Part shown: positions 7,215-17,073 of the stretch, one piece after another
Numbering within the stretch: the stretch's first letter is position 1
Layout of the letters: each line of letters begins with the position of its first letter
From: Anaerovibrio slackiae
GTDB taxonomy: Bacteria; Bacillota; Negativicutes; Selenomonadales; Selenomonadaceae
Direction: 5' to 3'
Assembly (NCBI RefSeq): GCF_009695585.1
Contig: NZ_VUNR01000015.1
Span: 1-63,316 of the forward strand
DNA: 63,316 bases
Program-made: the position numbers and the translations under genes
The notes under the pieces: model-generated
Databases searched by the model: none
What the model was told of the DNA's origin: nothing
The model's input: the letters and a program-made list of their open reading frames with translations, nothing else

Positions 7215-8177
7215 TCAGCCCACCACATTTATAGGCTGCCCGGCCATATACGCCTTGACATTTTCCACGCACACATCCATCAGCCGCTGGCGGGCCTCGG
7301 TGGCTGACCATGCCATGTGCGGCGTCAGGATGCAATTCTTTGCCTCCAGCAGCGGATTGTCCGGCAGAATCGGCTCACTGCTTACCACATCAAGCCCGGC
7401 AGCCCTCACCTTGCCGCTGTCCAAGGCTGCCCTCAATGCCGCCTCATCCACCAGCTGGCCGCGGCTGGTATTAATCAGGATAACCCCGTCCTTCATCCGG
7501 GCGATGGTGTCAGCATTAATCATCTTTTCCGTCTCAGCCGTCAGCGGACAGTGCAGGGAGATAATATCAGCACGCTGATAGACCTCATCCAAGGTCAGAT
7601 ACCTGCCATACTCAAAGTCCTGCCCCGCCTTCCGCGGATGCCCGGCGATAATCTCCGCCCCAAAGCCCTGCACCATACGGGCAAAGGCCATGCCAATCCT
7701 GCCTGCACCGATAATGCCTACAGTCTTGCCAGCCAGCTCGATGTTGGAAAAATCCCAGAAGCAGTTGTATTTGCACTGACTCCAGCGGCCCTTGGCCACC
7801 TCCCCGGCATGATGGCCTACGCCATTGCAGATTTCCAAAAGCAGGGCCATAGCAAACTGCGCCACCGTATCAGTTCCATAGGTAGGCACGTTGGAGACAA
7901 TCACCCCATGCTTCTTTGCCGCCTGCAAGTCAATATTGTTGTACCCGGTTGCTGTCTCACAGATAAACTTCAAATCAGGACACGCGGCAAAAATTTCCTC
8001 CGTGACCGGCACCTTGTTGACGAGAATAACCTCTGCATCACCGATATGCTCAATGATTTCCGCCGGATTGGCATAATCCGTGCTATCGTAGTAGACACAT
8101 TCACCAAGAGCCTCCACAGGCGCAAAGGAAACATCCCCATGTCCCATCATATATCCATCCAAAACTGCCAGCTTCAT
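7215..8177 (-). CDS. D-isomer specific 2-hydroxyacid dehydrogenase (glycerate dehydrogenase-like)
   Basis: NAD-dependent reductase of the D-2-hydroxyacid family (320 aa). The Rossmann motif is GIIGAGRIGMAF near residue 149. The catalytic triad is visible as Arg in NTSRGQLVDEAAL, Glu in GLDVVSSEP and His in TPHMAWS. The CETATGYNNID string and the A-W-S after the catalytic His resemble hydroxypyruvate reductase/glycerate dehydrogenase, but substrate cannot be fixed from sequence. The 75-nt gap to the next gene may hold its own ribosome region only. Confidence 0.88.
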   Translation of the reverse strand: MKLAVLDGYMMGHGDVSFAPVEALGECVYYDSTDYANPAEIIEHIGDAEVILVNKVPVTEEIFAACPDLKFICETATGYNNIDLQAAKKHGVIVSNVPTYGTDTVAQFAMALLLEICNGVGHHAGEVAKGRWSQCKYNCFWDFSNIELAGKTVGIIGAGRIGMAFARMVQGFGAEIIAGHPRKAGQDFEYGRYLTLDEVYQRADIISLHCPLTAETEKMINADTIARMKDGVILINTSRGQLVDEAALRAALDSGKVRAAGLDVVSSEPILPDNPLLEAKNCILTPHMAWSATEARQRLMDVCVENVKAYMAGQPINVVG

Positions 8178-8193
8178 ATACTATTCCCCCTGA

Positions 8194-8769
<576 letters not shown>

Positions 8770-8862
8770 CTAAATTTCCATCTTCCTATGAACTGACTTG
8801 ATTATATTGATTATATTGATTTTGTTAATTATATCAATTTTCTTAATTGCCTCAATCGCCTT

Positions 8863-9777
8863 TTATCTGCGCCTGATTTTCTTAATCAGTTCCTGCATAT
8901 CCTGCGGCAACGGCGCTGCAAAGCGCATCCTTTCCCCGGTAGCAGGATGGGTAAGCTCCAGGCTGGCAGAATGCAATGCCTGCCCCTTGATGGCAAACTT
9001 GCCCCTCACCCTGCCGTGCCTGTCCGTGCCGTATTTCGGGTCCCCCACTACCGGATGGCCGATATAGGTCATGTGGACGCGTATCTGATGGGTGCGGCCC
9101 GTTTCCAGCCTGCACTCCGTCAGGGTATATTCCCCAAAGCGTTCCAGCACCCGGAAATGGGTGACAGCATGCTTGCCGTTTTCCCTGACGATGGCCATCT
9201 TTTTCCTGTCAGAAGCATCACGCCCAATATCTCCCCGGATGATGCCTGACTCCTCCTTGATATTGCCCCAGACCACCGCCTGATAGATGCGGAAAGCAGT
9301 CTTTTCCTGAATCTGCTTTGCCAGGCTGAGGTGGGCCTGGTCATTCTTGGCTGCCACCATGACGCCGGAGGTATCCTTGTCCAGCCTGTGGACGATGCCC
9401 GGGCGGATTTCCCCGTTGATGCCGGACAAATCCTCACAATGATGCATCAGGGCATTGACCAGAGTGCCGGAAAACACTCCTGCTGCCGGGTGCACCACCA
9501 TGCCTCTTGCCTTATTGATGACGATTATATCCTTGTCCTCATAAAGAATGTCCAGCGGAATATCCTCCGGGAGAATTTCCGTATTTTCCGGCTCCGGCAC
9601 GGACAGTTCCACCGCATCGCCAGCTTTCAGCTTGTAGTTTCCCTTGCGCACCGCCTGATTTACGGTGGCATTGCCGCTGGCAATCAGCTTCTGCACATGG
9701 GAACGGGAAAACTCCGGCTGCATTCTGGTCAGGAATACATCCAGCCGCTCGCCTGCCTTATCAGCTGCAAATATCAT
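8863..9777 (-). CDS. rluD: RluA-family pseudouridine synthase (RluD-like)
   Basis: Converts uridine to pseudouridine in rRNA. The N-terminal S4 domain covers about residues 10-65 (ERLDVFLTRM then SRSHVQKLIASGNATVN). The catalytic domain has the HRLDKDTSGVMVAAK motif with the active-site Asp, and the ECRLETGRTHQIRVHM and HPVVGDPKYG strings. Start ATG 9777 is preferred because GGCGG lies 7 nt upstream; ATG 9783 and an in-frame start at 9804 are possible. It overlaps the end of lspA. Exact target uridine is not known. Confidence 0.9.
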   Translation of the reverse strand: MIFAADKAGERLDVFLTRMQPEFSRSHVQKLIASGNATVNQAVRKGNYKLKAGDAVELSVPEPENTEILPEDIPLDILYEDKDIIVINKARGMVVHPAAGVFSGTLVNALMHHCEDLSGINGEIRPGIVHRLDKDTSGVMVAAKNDQAHLSLAKQIQEKTAFRIYQAVVWGNIKEESGIIRGDIGRDASDRKKMAIVRENGKHAVTHFRVLERFGEYTLTECRLETGRTHQIRVHMTYIGHPVVGDPKYGTDRHGRVRGKFAIKGQALHSASLELTHPATGERMRFAAPLPQDMQELIKKIRRR

Positions 9778-10210
9778 CTTCATTCCGCCTTTGCCAAATA
9801 TCAAAAATCAAAATACCTGCCCCGGCGCAGATGGCAATATCAGCAATATTGAACACAGGCCAGATGCGAAAATCAAGAAAGTCCACTACCAGGCCGCTCT
9901 GAATCCTGTCTGCCAGATTGCCCACAGCTCCACCCAGCAGCAGGCCTGCACCGCTGCGCATCAGGAAGGACTCCTGCTGCAGCTTTTTGTAAAAAGCCGC
10001 CCCCAAAAGGACAGCTGCAAGGGCTACCAAAATGAAAAACCAGCGCTGATGCTCCAGCATGCCGAAGGCAGCTCCCGGATTTAATACATAAGTGATATGA
10101 AAAATTCCCTTGATAACCGGCAAAGACTGCCCCAGGTGCATAGTAGACACCACCAGATGCTTTACCAGCTGATCAATAATAAAAACTAAAATTCCTATAC
10201 CTAAAGGCAC
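9761..10210 (-). CDS. lspA: Lipoprotein signal peptidase II
   Basis: Inner-membrane aspartic protease that removes the signal peptide of lipidated prolipoproteins. The 149-residue protein has four predicted membrane segments. The two catalytic aspartates lie in GNLADRIQSGLVVDFLDF and FNIADIAI, as in the family. The C-terminal end overlaps the rluD start by 17 nt, giving translational coupling. Confidence 0.94.
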   Translation of the reverse strand: MPLGIGILVFIIDQLVKHLVVSTMHLGQSLPVIKGIFHITYVLNPGAAFGMLEHQRWFFILVALAAVLLGAAFYKKLQQESFLMRSGAGLLLGGAVGNLADRIQSGLVVDFLDFRIWPVFNIADIAICAGAGILIFDIWQRRNEDDICS

Positions 10211-10254
10211 CTGTTATAGCCTCCAAAACTAAATTACTCTATACCTTTATTAAC

Positions 10255-11049
10255 CTATACCCTTTCCACAGGCACGGTCTTGTCTGTTACGCCTATCTGA
10301 GCGGCAATAGCCACGCTGGCCGCACTGGCATGAATGCCCTCAGGCTCCTGCTTTTTCTCAGCATCAGCCTGCACGTTCTCAGCTGCCTGCTCCTGTTCAG
10401 CAGTGGCAGGAACACTCTCATTTGCTGCCGAAGCCGCCGTACCGCTGGCTGCCACCTCAGATGTCTCCTTTGGCTGAGACTGCACCGCAGCCTTGACATC
10501 ATCTGCCTTACCTGCTCTCTCCTGAACCTTGTCCGGCATAATATCGTAAGCTTCCTCCAGCAGCCCCAGCTCTGTCTGCATCAGGTTGCGCATCTTTGCC
10601 ACAAACTGCCGCCTTTCCCTGACGATGCGCTCGTACTCTGCCACAGCGGCACGTACCTGCGCCGCTGCTGCCTCAATCTTGCGCTTGCACTCCCGCTCGG
10701 TATCCTGCTTCAGCTTTTCTGCGTACAGCTCCGCCTCACGCTTGAGATTTTCCCCGGCCTGCCTGGCTGCCTGGCGCACCTCCTCGCCGCGGACATTGGC
10801 GGTATTTACTACCTCATCCGCAGTGCGCTGGGCTACCAGCAGCGTATCCTGCAAATTCTTTTCCAGCTGATGATACTGGTCAAGCTGCTTATTGCACAGC
10901 TCGATTTCCTTTTTCATCTGATGGTTATCACGATAAAGCATCTCATAATCATTGACTACCTGGTCGAGAAAATCGTCTACTTCCTCCTGATTGAAACCGC
11001 GAAAGCTGCGAGAAAATTCCTTGTTGTGAATATCTACCGGTGTCAGCAT
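10255..11049 (-). CDS. divIVA: DivIVA-domain protein
   Basis: Coiled-coil protein that marks curved membrane at poles and septa. The N-terminal membrane-binding domain is MLTPVDIHNKEFSRSFRGFNQEEVDDFLDQV, the most conserved part of the family; two coiled coils follow (about 30-75 and 85-165). The last about 80 residues are Ala/Glu/Gln-rich low complexity and end with a VPVERV string. The location between lspA and ylmH-sepF fits the Gram-positive division cluster. Confidence 0.9.
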   Translation of the reverse strand: MLTPVDIHNKEFSRSFRGFNQEEVDDFLDQVVNDYEMLYRDNHQMKKEIELCNKQLDQYHQLEKNLQDTLLVAQRTADEVVNTANVRGEEVRQAARQAGENLKREAELYAEKLKQDTERECKRKIEAAAAQVRAAVAEYERIVRERRQFVAKMRNLMQTELGLLEEAYDIMPDKVQERAGKADDVKAAVQSQPKETSEVAASGTAASAANESVPATAEQEQAAENVQADAEKKQEPEGIHASAASVAIAAQIGVTDKTVPVERV

Positions 11050-11067
11050 AATACTGCCTCCCTACAA

Positions 11068-11862
11068 TCAATAATATCTTTTCAAGAGTACGCCTATGCG
11101 CCCCTTTTTTGTCTGTCCCCTGACTTCGGCTACCTCCAGCCGTCCGCGGCCCCGCAGGGAAAGCACGTCACCTTCCTTGACATTTTGGGCTGCACCCTTG
11201 ACCGGCTGCCAGTTCAGCTTCAGCTTGTCAGCGGCAATATCACTGGCTGCCTTGCTTCTAGAAACACCATAGCCTGCTGCCGCAATAGAATCCACCCTCA
11301 GGGAAGCTACGGTAGCACGCAGCTCCTTGTACTTTTCTTCCTTTGCCGGAATCAGTGACAAATCTGAAAGCTGGCAGGTGACACCGCTATGCCCTATCTG
11401 GGTGAGATTTTCCAGCAGATAATCAGCCATTTTGCTATCTGTCACAATGCCTGCCCGGGCTGTGCCCATGACAATATCCCCCAGGCGGCTTCTTTCAATG
11501 CCCAGGCTCATCAATGCCCCCAGCACGTCACGATGGCCGATATGCTCAAACTGCCCGTTCCAGCTGACCTCCACATAGGCCAGTTCAAAGGACGGTGAGC
11601 CCCCAAAGTCCTTATCAATCAGCAGGGCACGCTGGCGCTCTGCTCCACTGTAGCCGCCGTCAAAATCCAGCCTGAGGCCCGGATAATTGGCGGCAATCGT
11701 CTCCGCTATCTCCTGACCATAAGGGTCCAAAAAGCCGCTGAGGCGGAACTTCTGGCTTCTCTGCACCTGCTCTGCCATATCCACCAGCTTGATTGCAGTT
11801 TCCTCGCCTTCAGTTCCCCTGTAATATCTAATAATCTTCTCTTTCTGTTCTGAACCTGCCAT
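11068..11862 (-). CDS. ylmH: YlmH-type RNA-binding S4 protein
   Basis: 264 residues: an N-terminal YlmH domain with the FLDPYGQEIAE string near residue 44, a middle region, and a C-terminal S4 RNA-binding domain (about 185-245) with VSRSKAASDIAADKLKLNW. In Bacillus the gene lies in the division cluster between ylmG and divIVA, and the family has been tied to rescue of stalled ribosomes; its exact role here is inferred. Gap to divIVA is 18 nt. Confidence 0.9.
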   Translation of the reverse strand: MAGSEQKEKIIRYYRGTEGEETAIKLVDMAEQVQRSQKFRLSGFLDPYGQEIAETIAANYPGLRLDFDGGYSGAERQRALLIDKDFGGSPSFELAYVEVSWNGQFEHIGHRDVLGALMSLGIERSRLGDIVMGTARAGIVTDSKMADYLLENLTQIGHSGVTCQLSDLSLIPAKEEKYKELRATVASLRVDSIAAAGYGVSRSKAASDIAADKLKLNWQPVKGAAQNVKEGDVLSLRGRGRLEVAEVRGQTKKGRIGVLLKRYY

Positions 11863-11886
11863 AAACCAATTCTTTCCTATAAAACA

Positions 11887-12693
11887 TTATTTCCTGCCCA
11901 GCTCCGCGGAACGCTCCGCAGCTGCCAGCACTGCATCAATCAAAGCACCACGCACCCCCTGCTGCTCCATGACGCGGACACCGGCAATGGTAGTACCGGC
12001 AGGACTGGTTACCTGGTCCCGCAGCACATCAGGATGCTTGCCGGATTCCAGCACCATCTTTGCCGCACCATAAATGGTCTGCGCCGCCAGCAAGGTAGCC
12101 GTAGCCCGTGGCAGACCTGCTGCCACTCCCCCGTCTGACAGGGCATCAATCATCAAAAAGCCATAAGCAGGGCCGCTGCCGGAAAGCCCGGTAACAGCAT
12201 CCAGCATGTACTCCTTCACTTCTACTGCCTGTCCGCAGGAGGACAAAATCACCCGTACATCCTCTGCATCATCAGCACAGGTATTGCTGCTGAGTGCATA
12301 GGCAGACATGCCCTCCCCCACAGAAAGAGGAGTATTTGGCATAACGCGGATAATCTTCTGCTCCGGGAAAAACTCCCGTATGCTATCGATAGTCAGGCCT
12401 GCCACAATGGACACCAGTACCGCATCCCTTTTCAGCTTGCCCTGCACCTCTGCCATCGCCTTGGCTGCAACCTGCGGCTTGATGGCCAGCACCAGAATAT
12501 CCACATCAGAAAGGAAGCCCTCCGCCCCCACAAAAGCCTGCACACCATAGCTGCCCTGCAAAAAGCGGCAACGCTCCTCCTTGTGGTCTGAAACAAAAAT
12601 ATTTTCTGCGGCTAAAACCTGCTTGCTGACAGCGCCGGACAAAATTGCCTCCGCCATAGCACCGCCGCCAATAAATCCAATTTTCTTTTCCAT
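11887..12693 (-). CDS. proC: Pyrroline-5-carboxylate reductase
   Basis: Last step of proline synthesis: NAD(P)H-dependent reduction of pyrroline-5-carboxylate. The 268-residue protein has the Rossmann motif GFIGGGAMAEAILSG at residues 6-20, RVMPNTPLSVGEGMSA at the active site, and the family signature GSGPAYGFLMIDALSDGGV. The start ATG overlaps the sepF stop by 1 nt. Confidence 0.95.
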   Translation of the reverse strand: MEKKIGFIGGGAMAEAILSGAVSKQVLAAENIFVSDHKEERCRFLQGSYGVQAFVGAEGFLSDVDILVLAIKPQVAAKAMAEVQGKLKRDAVLVSIVAGLTIDSIREFFPEQKIIRVMPNTPLSVGEGMSAYALSSNTCADDAEDVRVILSSCGQAVEVKEYMLDAVTGLSGSGPAYGFLMIDALSDGGVAAGLPRATATLLAAQTIYGAAKMVLESGKHPDVLRDQVTSPAGTTIAGVRVMEQQGVRGALIDAVLAAAERSAELGRK

Positions 12694-13235
12694 TACTTAT
12701 TCTCCCACGGCATATCGGTAAATCCCTGATTGGTCTGCTTGTTTACGGATACGTTGACATTCTTTGGTGAAAACAGCCATACCCTGGTGCTGATGGAATT
12801 CACATTGCCATCCAGCGCATAGGTAGTACCGCTGACAAAATCAAGGATACGGCGATACAGCTGGTCATCCACGCCCTCAAAATTAATCACCACAGGACGC
12901 TTTTCCTTCAGGCAGTTGGCAATCTGCTGGGAATCATCCAATGAGCGGGGCTGAATAACAACCACCTTCATATTTGGCGCAGAACTGCCATGAGCTATAT
13001 GCAGGGGCTTGCTGCCTCCCTCATGAATAGAGGAACCGGCACTGCCGAGAGTCACTACATTTCCGCCCCTGCTGCCTGCTTCCGGCTGAACCGGCCTGGC
13101 TGCCTTGGCAGCAGGTTCTGCTGGCTCTGCCGGTTTCTTAACAGGCTCCGCCGGAGGCGCTTCTACGCCTGCTTCGTCCTCATCCGGTTCCGGCTTTGAC
13201 AGCCCGAACTTTTCAAAAAATTTATCAATACCCAT
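12693..13235 (-). CDS. sepF: Cell division protein SepF
   Basis: SepF polymerises into rings that bundle FtsZ and tether it to the membrane. The protein (180 aa) begins with the amphipathic membrane anchor MGIDKFFEKFGL. A Pro/Ala/Glu-rich linker covers about 18-60 and the DUF552 core about 85-170 (VVVIQPRSLDDSQQIANCLKEKRPVVINFEG, then RRILDFVSGTTYAL). Position beside yggS, ylmH and divIVA is typical. Confidence 0.94.
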   Translation of the reverse strand: MGIDKFFEKFGLSKPEPDEDEAGVEAPPAEPVKKPAEPAEPAAKAARPVQPEAGSRGGNVVTLGSAGSSIHEGGSKPLHIAHGSSAPNMKVVVIQPRSLDDSQQIANCLKEKRPVVINFEGVDDQLYRRILDFVSGTTYALDGNVNSISTRVWLFSPKNVNVSVNKQTNQGFTDMPWENK

Positions 13236-13264
13236 GGGTTTTTCCTCCCTGCTCTAAAATTTTA

Positions 13265-13954
13265 TCAATACTGACGGGGCCCAAAAATGCCGGTACCTAC
13301 GCGCACCACATTTGCCCCTTCCTCCACAGCAATCGTATAATCGTGAGTCATACCCATCGACAAATATTTTATATTCGCCGTCTGCCAGCTGATTTCCTTC
13401 ACCTTGTCAAAAATTTTTCGCATTTTTGCAAATAAAGGCCGGCATTCCTCTACATCCTCATAATTCGGCGCAATGCACATCAGCCCCATGAGCTGCAGAT
13501 TTTCCATTTCATCCACCTTGTGCAGCAGGTCCATCAGCTCATCCTCATAGATACCGGACTTGGATTCCTCCTGAGCCAGGTTTACCTGCACCAGCACCTT
13601 CTGTACCTTGCCTATACCGGCTGCTGCCTTGTCGATGGCTTCTGCCAGATGCAGGGTATCCACGGAATGAATCAAATCAAACATCTTGACAGCCTGCTTT
13701 GCCTTGTTGGTCTGCAAATGGCCGATGAGATGCCAGGTCACCTGGCGGTCCAGTGTCTCAAATTTTTCCTTGGCTTCCTGAATCCTGTTCTCGCCAATAT
13801 CAGTCACACCGGCATCGATTGCCTCCCGCATGGCATATATATCGTGATTTTTGGTAACTGCTACCAGCAGAACATCATGGTCAAAGGAAGCATCACGCTT
13901 TGCCTTGCTGGCCTCAATATTGCTCCTTACCTCCTGCAGCCTTTCCTCAATCAT
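13265..13954 (-). CDS. PLP homeostasis protein (YggS/PROSC family)
   Basis: PLP-binding, alanine-racemase-fold protein without known catalytic activity that buffers pyridoxal phosphate. The start is ATG 13954 (MIEERLQEVRSN), with GGGG 7 nt upstream; the open frame extends further but without a ribosome site. The PLP lysine lies in LLVAVTKNHD near residue 36, with DIGENRIQEA and the WHLIGHLQTNKA motif following, and SMGMTHDYTIAVEEGANVVRVGTGIFG at the phosphate site. 229 aa is normal. Confidence 0.92.
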   Translation of the reverse strand: MIEERLQEVRSNIEASKAKRDASFDHDVLLVAVTKNHDIYAMREAIDAGVTDIGENRIQEAKEKFETLDRQVTWHLIGHLQTNKAKQAVKMFDLIHSVDTLHLAEAIDKAAAGIGKVQKVLVQVNLAQEESKSGIYEDELMDLLHKVDEMENLQLMGLMCIAPNYEDVEECRPLFAKMRKIFDKVKEISWQTANIKYLSMGMTHDYTIAVEEGANVVRVGTGIFGPRQY

Positions 13955-14017
13955 CAAATCACCCCTTAAATGTACCATGATAAAATTACGCAAAAAGTTG
14001 TTGCCAATAATATATCT

Positions 14018-14839
14018 CTATTTTACACCAATAATCGCCGCAATGCGACCAGTTTTGCCATTATCTGCCCGATAGGAAAAAAACTGCTTGCTGTTGCATG
14101 CCGTGCAGGTATGAGCATTGGCAATATTTTCCCTTTTGAGTCCGGCATTTTCCAGCTGCCTGGTATTGCAGAGCTGCAAATCAAGGTAAATGCCGCCATT
14201 CGGCCGCGCCTCAAGGATTTCAGCGGCAAACTCGGGAAATGCCTCCCTGAACTGATGAGCAACGCCCTCGCCCACCTGATAGCAGCAACTGCCAATGGAG
14301 GGGCCAATGGCTGCCAGCATATGGGCAGGATTGCTGCCAAATTCCTTCGCCATGGCTGCCACGGTCTTGGCCGCTATGGATTTCACCGTGCCCTTCCAGC
14401 CGCCATGTGCCAGCCCCACCGCCTTATTTACTGGATCAGCCAGCAGGATAGGCGTGCAGTCTGCAAAAAACAGCATCAGCGGCAATCCCGGCTCGTTGGT
14501 AATCAGGGCATCCGTATCGGGAATTGCCCCTGCATAATCGGCAAAACCTGCCCCCGCATCTTTTGCTGTAATCCGCACTACCCTGTCACCATGCACCTGC
14601 TGGCAGGTGGCAGTGCGCTGCGGCTCTGCGCCAACCATACGGCAGAAGCGCCGCCTGTTTTCCAGCACGGCATCCTTCTCGTCCTCCACATGGAGACCCA
14701 GGTTGAGGCTGTCATACGCCCCCTGGCTTACGCCGCCATGCCGGGTGGAAATCCCATGGAAAAATAAGGAATCGGGAAATATATCAAATCTGCCCAGCCA
14801 CAGATTATTTAGTTCTGTATTGTATAAAGCAAAGCTCAT
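14018..14839 (-). CDS. pgeF: Peptidoglycan editing factor PgeF (YlmD/YfiH, laccase-like)
   Basis: DUF152 purine-nucleoside/polyphenol oxidase-fold protein; PgeF of enterics corrects misincorporated amino acids in muropeptide precursors. The metal-ligand strings are visible: FFHGISTRHGGVSQG, CQQVHGDRVV, DALITNEPGLPLMLFFADCTPILLAD, GLAHGGWKGTVKSIAAKTV and IGPSIGSCCYQVGEGVA. 273 aa is normal. It follows the radical SAM gene by 17 nt and precedes yggS by 63 nt. Confidence 0.9.
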   Translation of the reverse strand: MSFALYNTELNNLWLGRFDIFPDSLFFHGISTRHGGVSQGAYDSLNLGLHVEDEKDAVLENRRRFCRMVGAEPQRTATCQQVHGDRVVRITAKDAGAGFADYAGAIPDTDALITNEPGLPLMLFFADCTPILLADPVNKAVGLAHGGWKGTVKSIAAKTVAAMAKEFGSNPAHMLAAIGPSIGSCCYQVGEGVAHQFREAFPEFAAEILEARPNGGIYLDLQLCNTRQLENAGLKRENIANAHTCTACNSKQFFSYRADNGKTGRIAAIIGVK

Positions 14840-14856
14840 GCCAAAAACTCACACTC

Positions 14857-16548
14857 CTATTTGCAGACACCGCAGCGATGACAGCCATCAAAACACCTGA
14901 TGGTACGGGCAGGCTCCGCCTTGCATGCCTCCTGCCGCTCCTTGATGAGATACGCCTTGGTAAAGCCCATATCCAGCACATCCCAGGGAAGTACCTCATC
15001 CAGCTGCCGTAGCCTGGATACCTGCTCATCCAGGCTGCTGCCCCGTGCTTTCAGCACGGATTTTATCGCCTTGCTGCCGCCAGCCTGATAGGCTTCCCAC
15101 AGGACTTCGCCTGCCTGCCGATTCCCCCTGGCAAGAAATGCCTGCACATAGGCATCCCGGGGCGATTCGGCAATCACCTCTATATTGTGCCGCTTCCTGA
15201 GGGCACTAGTTATAGACTTCAAGGCTCCCTGTATGTATTTTAATGGTGCCATAGGCTCCCACTGAAAGGGAGTAAAAGGCTTTGGTATAAAAGGATTGAT
15301 GCTAAGGGTCAGGCGCCCCATAGCTCCATGCTTTTCCATAAAGTCCTTCAACCGGCACGCCATATCTACAATTGCCTGAATGTCCTCCGGCTCCTCTCCC
15401 GGCAATCCTATCATGATATACAGCCGGAAATTCCTGATGCCTGCCCTGATGCCCATATCCATGGCATTCAGGAGATGCTGTTCCTCAATGCCCTTGTTCA
15501 CCACGGCACGCATCCGGCTGCTGCCAGCTTCCGGCGCCATCGTCAATGTTCTCAGGCCGCTGGCAGCCAGGGAGTCCACCAGCTCCTGGGTAACAGAATC
15601 CGCCCTAAAGGAAGCCACCGACATGCTGAGGCCATCCCCCAGGATTTCCCGGCACAGGCTGTCAATCTCCGGGTAATCGGAAATCGCCGCTCCCATCAGC
15701 CCCACCCGGCGGCCTGATGCCTTCGCCCCTGCCAGCATTTTTTCAATGGCTTCCAGGGAGCGGTTGCGGGGTTTGCGGAAGCAGTAGCCTGCCATGCAGA
15801 AGCGGCAGTGGCGTCCGCAGCCTCTGGCGATTTCCACCAGATGGAGGTTAAACTCCGTATCCTCCGTATAGATGACCGTCTCCCCCGGAAAATCATCCAG
15901 ATTTTGCTGCCATTGGCGCACCACCTGATGCTCCCCCTTTTCCGGTCTGTGAACTGATGGCACATATACCCCGGGTACATGGGACAATGCTTCCAGTATT
16001 TCCTGACGGCCTGCCCCTGCCAGCTTCTTTGCATGATAAACATCCATGAAGCCCGGCAGCACTGCCTCCCCTTCACCGATGATGAATGCATCAAAAAACA
16101 GGCTCAAAGGCTCAGGATTAAAGGTGGCACAGGGACCGCCGCCGATAACCAGTGCGTCCTGCTCCCCCCTGTCAGCTGCCATGGGAACCACCTTGCCCAG
16201 CTCCAGCATCCGCAGGATGTTGAAATAATCCATCTCAAAGGAAACCACGAAGCCGATGATATCAAACCTGTTCAGCCCGGTCTGGCTCTCCATTGTCATC
16301 AGGGGCTGCCGTGCTTTTTCATATGCCTGCTGCTGCTTTCGCTCCGGCAGGAAAACACGCTCACAGGCTGTATCCTGCCGCTCATTCAGAAGCCGGTACA
16401 CTATATGCAGCCCCAGGTTGGACATGCCGACAAAATATGAATTTGGATATGCCAGGGCAAAGCGATGCCTGCCCCCTGAAGGACGGCTGTAATAGCCTGT
16501 TTCCCTTGCCAGCTGCGCTTTCAGCTGTTCCTTTAACTTCCACACCAT
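14857..16548 (-). CDS. B12-binding-type radical SAM protein (TIGR03960-like)
   Basis: 563 residues. An N-terminal cobalamin-binding-like Rossmann region (about 25-190) contains AYPNSYFVGMSNLGLHIVY and VIGGGPCATFNPEPLSLF. The radical SAM core follows, with the CGRHCRFC cluster motif (Cys244, 248, 251) and downstream MAPEAGSSRMRAVVNKGI and LYIMIGLPGEEPEDIQ. The C-terminus ends in a Cys/His-rich tail (CFDGCHRCGVCK) that could hold another cluster. The family often sits near ribonuclease G and ribosomal protein genes; the reaction is not established. The usual DUF2344 partner gene is not adjacent here. Confidence 0.82.
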   Translation of the reverse strand: MVWKLKEQLKAQLARETGYYSRPSGGRHRFALAYPNSYFVGMSNLGLHIVYRLLNERQDTACERVFLPERKQQQAYEKARQPLMTMESQTGLNRFDIIGFVVSFEMDYFNILRMLELGKVVPMAADRGEQDALVIGGGPCATFNPEPLSLFFDAFIIGEGEAVLPGFMDVYHAKKLAGAGRQEILEALSHVPGVYVPSVHRPEKGEHQVVRQWQQNLDDFPGETVIYTEDTEFNLHLVEIARGCGRHCRFCMAGYCFRKPRNRSLEAIEKMLAGAKASGRRVGLMGAAISDYPEIDSLCREILGDGLSMSVASFRADSVTQELVDSLAASGLRTLTMAPEAGSSRMRAVVNKGIEEQHLLNAMDMGIRAGIRNFRLYIMIGLPGEEPEDIQAIVDMACRLKDFMEKHGAMGRLTLSINPFIPKPFTPFQWEPMAPLKYIQGALKSITSALRKRHNIEVIAESPRDAYVQAFLARGNRQAGEVLWEAYQAGGSKAIKSVLKARGSSLDEQVSRLRQLDEVLPWDVLDMGFTKAYLIKERQEACKAEPARTIRCFDGCHRCGVCK

Positions 16549-16620
16549 TGAGAACTCCCCGGTATCAGTATTGCAATTTAACCGAAAACTAAAATTAAAA
16601 TAAACATCAATGTATCATCA

Positions 16621-17073
16621 TCATTGCTCAGACAGGATATCCAGCTCCTTCTTGAAGCTCTGAATGTCCGTAAAACGGCGGTAAACAGAGGCAAAACGTA
16701 TATAGGCAACCTGGTCAAAATCCTTCAGCATGGCAAGAGCCTCCTCGCCAATTGCCTTGGAGGGAACCTCCTGTTCATAATGGCGGCGCAGGTTCTGCTC
16801 AATGGTATGTGCCAATGCCACCACGCTTTCCAGTGATTTGTCACGCTTTTCACATGAACGTATCAGCCCGTTAAGGAGCTTGTTTTTATCAAACACCTGC
16901 CGGGTTCCGTCATGCTTAACCACCATCAGGGGAAGCTGCTCCACTGTCTCAAAGGTCGTAAAACGCCGTCCACAATTCTGGCAGCCCCTGCGGCGCCTTA
17001 TAGTATGCCCCTCATCTATAGCCCTTGAATCAATAACACGGCAATCCGGAGTAAAACAATATGGACAACGCAT
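16621..17073 (-). CDS. nrdR: Transcriptional repressor NrdR
   Basis: Nucleotide-sensing repressor of ribonucleotide reductase genes. The N-terminal zinc ribbon is MRCPYC...CQNCGRRF (Cys3, Cys6, and CxxC near 31-34) and the ATP-cone covers about 46-138, beginning MVVKHDGTRQVFDKNKL. 150 aa is the family length. The ATG directly follows the stop of ygiQ's upstream boundary; nrdR and ygiQ abut with no gap. No nrd gene is in the window. Confidence 0.96.
   Translation of the reverse strand: MRCPYCFTPDCRVIDSRAIDEGHTIRRRRGCQNCGRRFTTFETVEQLPLMVVKHDGTRQVFDKNKLLNGLIRSCEKRDKSLESVVALAHTIEQNLRRHYEQEVPSKAIGEEALAMLKDFDQVAYIRFASVYRRFTDIQSFKKELDILSEQ

Noticed and set aside
8798-9067. Hydrophobic plus-strand frame of 89 codons
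   Set aside because: Its Ile/Leu run comes from the AT repeats of the rluD-pyrR gap and the rest is antisense to rluD.
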